This document shows, piece after piece, positions 30,597-34,418 of a stretch of 34,418 nt of DNA. The stretch covers positions 1 to 34,418 of the forward strand of contig BDTH01000055.1 of the NCBI GenBank assembly GCA_002923195.1, given 5' to 3'. Numbering within the stretch: the stretch's first letter is position 1; the number at the start of each line of letters is the position of its first letter. The notes beneath the pieces are model-generated. The model saw nothing but the letters and a program-made list of their open reading frames with translations. It was not told the origin of the DNA and did no database searches. The DNA comes from a bacterium BMS3Abin15 (GTDB lineage: Bacteria; Patescibacteriota; Minisyncoccia; Moranbacterales; 2-12-FULL-40-10). The translations under genes were made by a program, and so were the position numbers.

Positions 30597-31871
30597 TTAA
30601 TGCTTTGTACTTTCTGCTCTCTTAATGTCCGCGCCTAATTTTTGCAGGCGTTCTTCAATTTGCTCATATCCCCTGTCCACCTGGTAAATATCCTTTATAA
30701 TTGTCCTGCCTTCCGCAATAAGCGCGGCAATTATTAGCGATGCCCCGGCACGCAGATCATAACTGGTAATTATTTTGCCCTTGAGTTTTGCCGGGCCCTT
30801 TACACTTGCCTGGTGCTTGCTCAATATTCTGGCCTTGGCCCCCATCTTTTTTAATTCCTTAAGATAATTAAATCTTCCTTCATAAAGAGAGTCAAAGATA
30901 AGTGTTTCTCCCTTAGCTTGAGTAGCTAAGACTCCGAAAGGAGCCTGAGTGTCAGTAGGAATTCCTGGATAAAGCCTAGCATCAATTTTAGTAACCGCCT
31001 TGATATTTTTAGGCGGAATTATCTGAATATAATCCTTTCCTATTTTAAAATTAGCCCCAAATTCTCTTAACTTTTCAACAACTAAATCCAAATGATCTAT
31101 ATTGACATTTTTTACCCTAATCGGACTTTTGGTAGCTACTCCTAAAATAAGAAATGTTGCCGCTTCGTTAGCGTCGGCGATTATTTCATGTGTCGCGCCT
31201 TTTAATTCTTTTCTTCCTCTTATTTCTAATGTATTGGTTCCTATTCCCTTTATTTCAGCTCCCATTTTAGAAAGAAACTTAGCCAAGTCTTGAACGTGAG
31301 GTTCAGTAGCTGCTATTTTTATCACGGTCTTCCCTGGGAGGTTGGCCGCTAGCATCATTGCATTCTCCGTAGCCGTTACTGAAAATTCCTTCAGCACTAT
31401 TTCGTTAGCTTTACAGTTCTTGGAATCAACCTTAAAAAAACCATTAAGTTGTTTTATTTTAACTCCTAATTTTTCAAGTGCACTAAGGTGAGTATCAACC
31501 GGCCTTGACCCGATAACACATCCGCCGGGATAAGGAATTTTAAAATTATCAAAACGGGCTGAAAGAGATCCTAAAAGTAAAATAGAGGAGCGCATTTTTT
31601 TCACCGCTTCATAGTCCATTCTTTTGGGATCAATATTTTTAGCGATAATGCTTATTTTTCTTTTTCCCAGCCACTTTATTTCTGCTCCCAAGCCTTTAAT
31701 TATTTCAATCATTCGAAAAACATCCTCAATTAGAGGAATATTGGAAATAGTGCATTTCTTGTCAGTCAAAAGAGTAGCTGCCAGTATGGGAGTGGCAGCG
31801 TTTTTAGATCCCCTTACTTCAATTGTACCTTTCAGCTTTTTTCCGCCGTTAATTTCAAAATATTGTGCCAT
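30597..31871 (-). CDS. murA: UDP-N-acetylglucosamine 1-carboxyvinyltransferase (MurA)
   Basis: MurA adds enolpyruvate from PEP to UDP-GlcNAc, the first committed step of peptidoglycan synthesis. I start at ATG 31871 (MAQYFEINGGKKLKG), which gives 424 aa and the family N-terminus. The longer frame from 31964 adds about 31 residues coded by repeat DNA. Present are K23-N24 (GSKNAA), R94 in KKMRSSILLLGSL, and the catalytic Cys118 in YPGGCVIGSRPVDTHL, the fosfomycin target. Later motifs include ADANEAATFLILG and the C-terminal DLRAGASLIIAALIAEG. The leader has no ribosome binding site and carries a hairpin plus repeat copy B. It leads the murA-Nudix-mreB unit. Confidence 0.96.
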   Translation of the reverse strand: MAQYFEINGGKKLKGTIEVRGSKNAATPILAATLLTDKKCTISNIPLIEDVFRMIEIIKGLGAEIKWLGKRKISIIAKNIDPKRMDYEAVKKMRSSILLLGSLSARFDNFKIPYPGGCVIGSRPVDTHLSALEKLGVKIKQLNGFFKVDSKNCKANEIVLKEFSVTATENAMMLAANLPGKTVIKIAATEPHVQDLAKFLSKMGAEIKGIGTNTLEIRGRKELKGATHEIIADANEAATFLILGVATKSPIRVKNVNIDHLDLVVEKLREFGANFKIGKDYIQIIPPKNIKAVTKIDARLYPGIPTDTQAPFGVLATQAKGETLIFDSLYEGRFNYLKELKKMGAKARILSKHQASVKGPAKLKGKIITSYDLRAGASLIIAALIAEGRTIIKDIYQVDRGYEQIEERLQKLGADIKRAESTKH

Positions 31872-31898
31872 TTTTGTCTGTGAGCGGAGCGAGTAGCT

Positions 31899-31943
31899 AC
31901 CCGCCTCGCCTTCGACGAGCGTCTCCGCGAGTCGAGGCGGGCA
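31899..31943. repeat. GC hairpin insertion in the murA leader
   Basis: CCCGCCTCG and CGAGGCGGG flank an inner palindromic stretch with CGACGAGCG and CGCGAGTCG. It interrupts the sequence that is continuous in the holB copy of the leader repeat. Confidence 0.65.
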
Positions 31944-31953
31944 AAAATGAGCA

Positions 31954-32086
31954 TCCCGCACCAATTCTCTGTTTTAGATTTAAATTATTTCTGACTAAGC
32001 CGCAGGCGATTCCGTGGATAAAACTTATACTTTTTCGCCACCGCCTCTGGCGGGGTCCCGCCATGGCGGGAGAATTTGGTGCGGGG
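31954..32086 (-). repeat. Structured dispersed repeat, copy B (upstream of murA)
   Basis: Ends TCCCGCACCAATTCTC and GAGAATTTGGTGCGGGG; shared core AAGCCGCAGGCGATTCCG and CGCCACCGCC...GGCGGGGTCCCGCC. It matches copy A (26044-26175) in length and orientation to the gene. Confidence 0.75.
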
Positions 32087-32142
32087 CAGTCATTCGTATT
32101 GTTTTTACAGTGTACTTCAATTTCCGATTTTTTTCAAGCTTG

Positions 32143-32250
32143 CCCTCACACCAACTTTAACAAAAAATCTTGCTAATATAATTAGCGATTGGGTAAAAAT
32201 ATATCATCTATAAAATAATTAATAAACATAGCTAAAAGTTGGTGTATGGG
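32143..32250. repeat. Inverted-repeat (MITE-like) element, copy 1
   Basis: CCCTCACACCAACTTTA at the left and TAAAAGTTGGTGTATGGG at the right, about 15 of 17 matching. The interior of ~75 bp is AT-rich and non-coding. Copy 2 lies at 32922-33023. Confidence 0.7.
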
Positions 32251-32257
32251 AAAATGA

Positions 32258-32292
32258 AAACGGGCGAGGAACTTATGTTCCTGCCCGTTTAT
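32258..32292 (-). terminator. Terminator of the 131-aa gene
   Basis: AAACGGGC-AGGAAC / GTTCCT-GCCCGTTT with an ATAA loop, followed on the minus strand by TTTTCATTTT. It lies 5 bases after the gene. Confidence 0.85.
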
Positions 32293-32296
32293 TTGA

Positions 32297-32692
32297 TTAA
32301 CTTACCCCTGCGAATGTAAATCCCGTGAGCGCACTTCCGCCATTTTTCATGCGTCTCAGATGCAATGGAAGTCCCTTCCGGAATGGTCTGGTTTTTCCGT
32401 TACCACGCCCCGCATTTATAGCCGCTTCTCTTTCATTTACTTCTATTATGACCTCTTCTTTTTCCAGTAAAATTTGGAGGGGATCTTTAGGTTGTTCCTG
32501 TTCGTCTATCAGATTCCTGACACCGACCTTATACTTTGTCGGATCTCCTCTTCTGAGACACGGAACCGGTTTTGTATCCCTAAGGGACTTGTTCTCATAA
32601 TGCTCCGGAAATGCAAGTCTCAATTCTCCGGCCACAGTAATACTGCGAATGTCCACAAACGGATTATACCCACCTGATTTTTCTTTTTCCAT
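32297..32692 (-). CDS. Unknown soluble protein, 131 aa
   Basis: ATG 32692 is preceded by AGGAGG five bases upstream. No signal peptide or membrane helix is seen. The N-terminal half is mixed (YNPFVDIRSITVAGELRLAFPEHYENKSLRD), with one Cys in PVPCLRRGD. A helical acidic middle (LLEKEEVIIEVNEREAAINAG) precedes a basic C-terminal stretch (GNGKTRPFRKGLPLHLRRMKNGG). I do not recognise a family. It has a consensus promoter, a leader of ~50 nt and its own terminator, so it is a self-contained gene. It is bracketed by two MITE-like copies, which suggests it could travel as cargo. Confidence 0.8.
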   Translation of the reverse strand: MEKEKSGGYNPFVDIRSITVAGELRLAFPEHYENKSLRDTKPVPCLRRGDPTKYKVGVRNLIDEQEQPKDPLQILLEKEEVIIEVNEREAAINAGRGNGKTRPFRKGLPLHLRRMKNGGSALTGFTFAGVS

Positions 32693-32748
32693 GAAGTCCT
32701 CCTTCGGTTAAATTGTTTATATTTTTAAATTAAATAACTAAACAGGCT

Positions 32749-32777
32749 ATTCTAGCATATATAATTATATTTGTCAA
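32749..32777 (-). promoter_or_regulatory. Consensus promoter of the 131-aa gene
   Basis: Minus strand TTGACA (32777-32772), a 17-bp spacer and TAGAAT (32754-32749). Confidence 0.8.
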
Positions 32778-32802
32778 CCCTCAAATATGGCTTATTTAAA
32801 AT

Positions 32803-32834
32803 AAAAAAGCTTCTTTAAAAAGAAGCTTTTTTTT
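32803..32834. terminator. Bidirectional terminator
   Basis: AAAAAAGCTTCTT / AAGAAGCTTTTTT around a short A-rich loop, with a T-run on the right. On the minus strand it ends transcription from the CAP-domain gene before the 131-aa gene's promoter. Confidence 0.75.
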
Positions 32835-32921
32835 AATTTTCTCTATACAGTGTATAGAGCTAAGACAAGGATTCTTGCCTTTAGGTTATTCAGCTTTCGC
32901 TGTTTTTGTTTTTGTATTTTT

Positions 32922-33023
32922 ACCCCCACACCAACTTCCAATAATAATTTAATTAACCATTGGCCTGCTATGCTTTTAAAACTTAATAATATTGGTGACT
33001 ATGCCAAAAGTTGGTGTGGGGGT
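32922..33023. repeat. Inverted-repeat (MITE-like) element, copy 2
   Basis: A perfect 16-bp pair ACCCCCACACCAACTT (32922-32937) and AAGTTGGTGTGGGGGT (33008-33023). ATTTTT lies just outside both ends. There is no ORF inside. It occupies most of the ~240-bp gap before the CAP-domain gene's stop. Confidence 0.8.
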
Positions 33024-33071
33024 GAATTTTTAAAAGAACTCAATACACAACATTATGTTAAATGTTGCCTA

Positions 33072-33923
33072 TTAAACTCTCCAAAATGCCAGGGTTGTTA
33101 AAATTGTCATTAAAATTACTATATTAACTGCCGTAAAAGGATTGTGCTGGCTGACTCCTGCAAGAACAAGCGTGTTGATAACAACAGTCAGAAGCAAGAT
33201 CAGCATTATTGCCATCCAGGTAAATGTTTCCCAGAATTTCTGGTCTTGATATAAAACCCTCATTTGATAAGAAGACGGCTGGAAAGTTCCCGCGCTTTTA
33301 GGCTGCAGATTAGTCTTAGTTAGCCCGAAAACACGGCTGTCATCCTGGACAGCGTGGCCGTTATACAGAATGGACCTGCGATATAGTTCGCTGTCGGCTC
33401 CCGCTACCATATGAAGTAAATCTTGGTCTTTAGCGCCAAACATTTGAACTGTAACAGTGGCCAGGCGTCCGTCAATAACTCCTTCCTTCACAGCGATTCC
33501 AATTTCCTGATAATCGGGATTTAAAATATTTTTTCTGTGGCGAGAGCTTTTCATCCACGCATTGTGCTGGGATTCGGAACTGGTAAAGCTAATGGCCAGG
33601 TTTTCTCCAGCATATTTGTAATCATACCCACAGCTGCCAAACCAGTACCAGGGAGAAATTCCATCGGGAGACGTGTGGGCAAAGTAATCATTGGTAATCA
33701 TATCATCGGCCTTCCACTGAGCGGCTTGGTTAAGTCGGTAGTTCATAGTCAACTTTTCTAGTCCCTCGGCTTTTCTGGATTCATTAACCAGATAGATAAC
33801 ATTATTCGGATCTATTTCACTAGCTAAAACACCATTAGATAGAGTCAGCGCAAAAACACTTACTATTACTAGAAATAGGGATACTTTGGTAAATTTATCA
33901 AGTTTTAGGCGTTTTATAAGCAT
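33072..33923 (-). CDS. Exported CAP/SCP-domain protein with C-terminal membrane helices, 283 aa
   Basis: I start at ATG 33923 (MLIKRLKLDKF), where AAAGGA lies just upstream. The longer frame from 33968 begins in repeat DNA. A signal or anchor (about 12-34) is followed by the CAP domain (about 40-165): VNESRKAEGLEKLTMN, FAHTSPDG with H83, the signature GENLA at 106-110, and HRKNILNPDYQEIGIAV with H129. Two helices (about 234-255 and 263-281) anchor the C-terminus, leaving the CAP domain outside. CAP proteins have varied roles (lipid binding, protease-like, cell contact), and the bacterial role is mostly unknown. It has a perfect consensus promoter and is monocistronic. Confidence 0.88.
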   Translation of the reverse strand: MLIKRLKLDKFTKVSLFLVIVSVFALTLSNGVLASEIDPNNVIYLVNESRKAEGLEKLTMNYRLNQAAQWKADDMITNDYFAHTSPDGISPWYWFGSCGYDYKYAGENLAISFTSSESQHNAWMKSSRHRKNILNPDYQEIGIAVKEGVIDGRLATVTVQMFGAKDQDLLHMVAGADSELYRRSILYNGHAVQDDSRVFGLTKTNLQPKSAGTFQPSSYQMRVLYQDQKFWETFTWMAIMLILLLTVVINTLVLAGVSQHNPFTAVNIVILMTILTTLAFWRV

Positions 33924-33969
33924 TTCCTTTATTTTTAATACAGTTAGAAAGCAAAAAAAGTGTCCCACC

Positions 33970-34008
33970 CGTGCCTGCCCGCAATGCTAGCGATAGCGTT
34001 GCAGGCGG
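33970..34008. repeat. GC palindrome in the 5' leader of the CAP gene
   Basis: TGCCTGCCCGCAA and TTGCAGGCGGGG around TGCTAGCGATAGCG. It belongs to the same set as 2844-2880 and 29036-29080 and lies within the ~110-nt untranslated leader. Confidence 0.65.
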
Positions 34009-34041
34009 GGAAACACCCTTTATATATTTATATCTTCCCCT

Positions 34042-34070
34042 ATTATAGCGCAGATTGGCCCTTTTGTCAA
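34042..34070 (-). promoter_or_regulatory. Perfect consensus promoter of the CAP gene
   Basis: Minus strand TTGACA (34070-34065), a 17-bp spacer and TATAAT (34047-34042). Both boxes match the consensus exactly. Confidence 0.85.
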
Positions 34071-34083
34071 TATTTATTGGTAA

Positions 34084-34418
34084 TGTCCACATACATTTGG
34101 CGGTTTTTCCAGAATAGCGATATTCTGGTATATGTGTATAGATATACCAAAAACAATTAAAGGAGGAGAGGTTGAGATGGGTATTGCCTGTCTACAACAG
34201 AGAGATTAGGCTGGCAGACGCAGTTAAGGTATGCCCTCATAGTCTGGAGAGGTGGCTGGCTGATTACAGAAAATACGGAGAATCCGGATTAAAGCCAAAA
34301 TCCACTAAACCTGGAAGTCATCCTGATGAAACGCCGATACGCATTAAGGAAAGAATCAAAGAGCTAAGGAGGGAAAAAGAAGAATGCGCTTTGAAGATCA
34401 AATGGGACCTAGAGGATG
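34084..34418 (+). mobile_element. Left part of an IS481-like insertion sequence (truncated by the window)
   Basis: A transposase start lies here. TGTCCACATACATTTGGCGG, beginning near 34084, could be the left terminal repeat, since IS481-type ends begin TGT. A CCAGAAT/ATTCTGG palindrome (about 34110-34129) follows. The right end is outside the window, so the terminal repeat cannot be confirmed. Confidence 0.4.
34172..34418 (+). CDS. IS481-like transposase, N-terminal part
   Basis: The frame starts at TTG 34172, five bases after AGGAGG. The ATG at 34177 is out of frame and stops after ten residues, so TTG is the supported start. The product reads RWVLPVYNREIRLADAVKVCPHSLERWLADYRKYGESGLK. This is a helix-turn-helix of the IS481 kind, followed by the basic linker PKSTKPGSHPDETP and the helix IKERIKELRREKEECALKIKWDLED, where the window ends. 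The CAxKIxWxL signature is typical of the region before the DDE core, which is not covered here. It is truncated at its 3' side only by the window edge. Confidence 0.75.
   Translation, partial: MRWVLPVYNREIRLADAVKVCPHSLERWLADYRKYGESGLKPKSTKPGSHPDETPIRIKERIKELRREKEECALKIKWDLED

Noticed and set aside
31872-31964. MurA start at 31964
   Set aside because: The added ~31 residues are coded by a GC hairpin and the dispersed repeat; the family N-terminus begins at 31871.

Overview
The window reads as a chromosomal segment of a Patescibacteria (CPR) bacterium. I place it in the Parcubacteria-like part of the group, but cannot name the lineage. The reasons are AT-rich DNA, short intergenic gaps, PrmC with NLPY instead of NPPY, a CPR-style VirB2/VirD4-like locus with a DUF5663 protein, and many tiny proteins of unknown function. 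TGA ends several genes, including prfA, so UGA does not look recoded.

Layout. 1-1000: two small membrane proteins (minus), a ~100 bp inverted-repeat element and a CxxC/HxH mini-protein (plus). 1031-3030: prfA-prmC, overlapping by 4 bp. 3125-5540: a 36-aa lysine-rich protein, a membrane-anchored conserved protein, a cluster of hairpins and terminators, and a 216-aa conserved protein with its own promoter. 5560-12214 (minus): DUF192, two small ORFs, a frameshifted S51 peptidase, then WecA-like, GT2, a small membrane protein and rmuC, read as one run, plus a winged-helix regulator-like protein. 12498-21350: a degenerate PP2C-like/propeller membrane protein converging on a minus-strand T4SS-like cluster (LysM-like coiled-coil protein, DUF5663 protein, 145-aa protein, VirD4-like ATPase, VirB2-like pilin). 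21487-23280: a GT39-like membrane glycosyltransferase. 23455-32692 (minus, except one small plus gene): Cys-rich mini-protein, ftsQ, a DUF559 nuclease unit, holB, two GT4 glycosyltransferases, mreB, a Nudix hydrolase, murA and an unknown 131-aa protein. The end holds a CAP-domain protein and the start of an IS481-like transposase.

Functionally this is envelope biology (MurA, MreB, FtsQ, WecA-like, GT2/GT4/GT39 enzymes), a T4SS/pilus-like machine, and translation termination (RF1 plus its methyltransferase).

The most unusual layer is repeats. Small palindromic elements and heptanucleotide tandem repeats lie in frame inside prmC, ftsQ and both GT4 genes. Two ~132 bp structured repeats precede murA and holB in the same orientation. 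Two ~105 bp inverted-repeat elements bracket the 131-aa gene. Most striking, a DUF559 (PD-(D/E)XK) nuclease gene sits exactly between two hairpin half-sites, and the same two half-sites occur joined without the gene 2.3 kb away, inside a GT4 gene. I read this as a candidate nuclease-based mobile unit and its miniature derivative.
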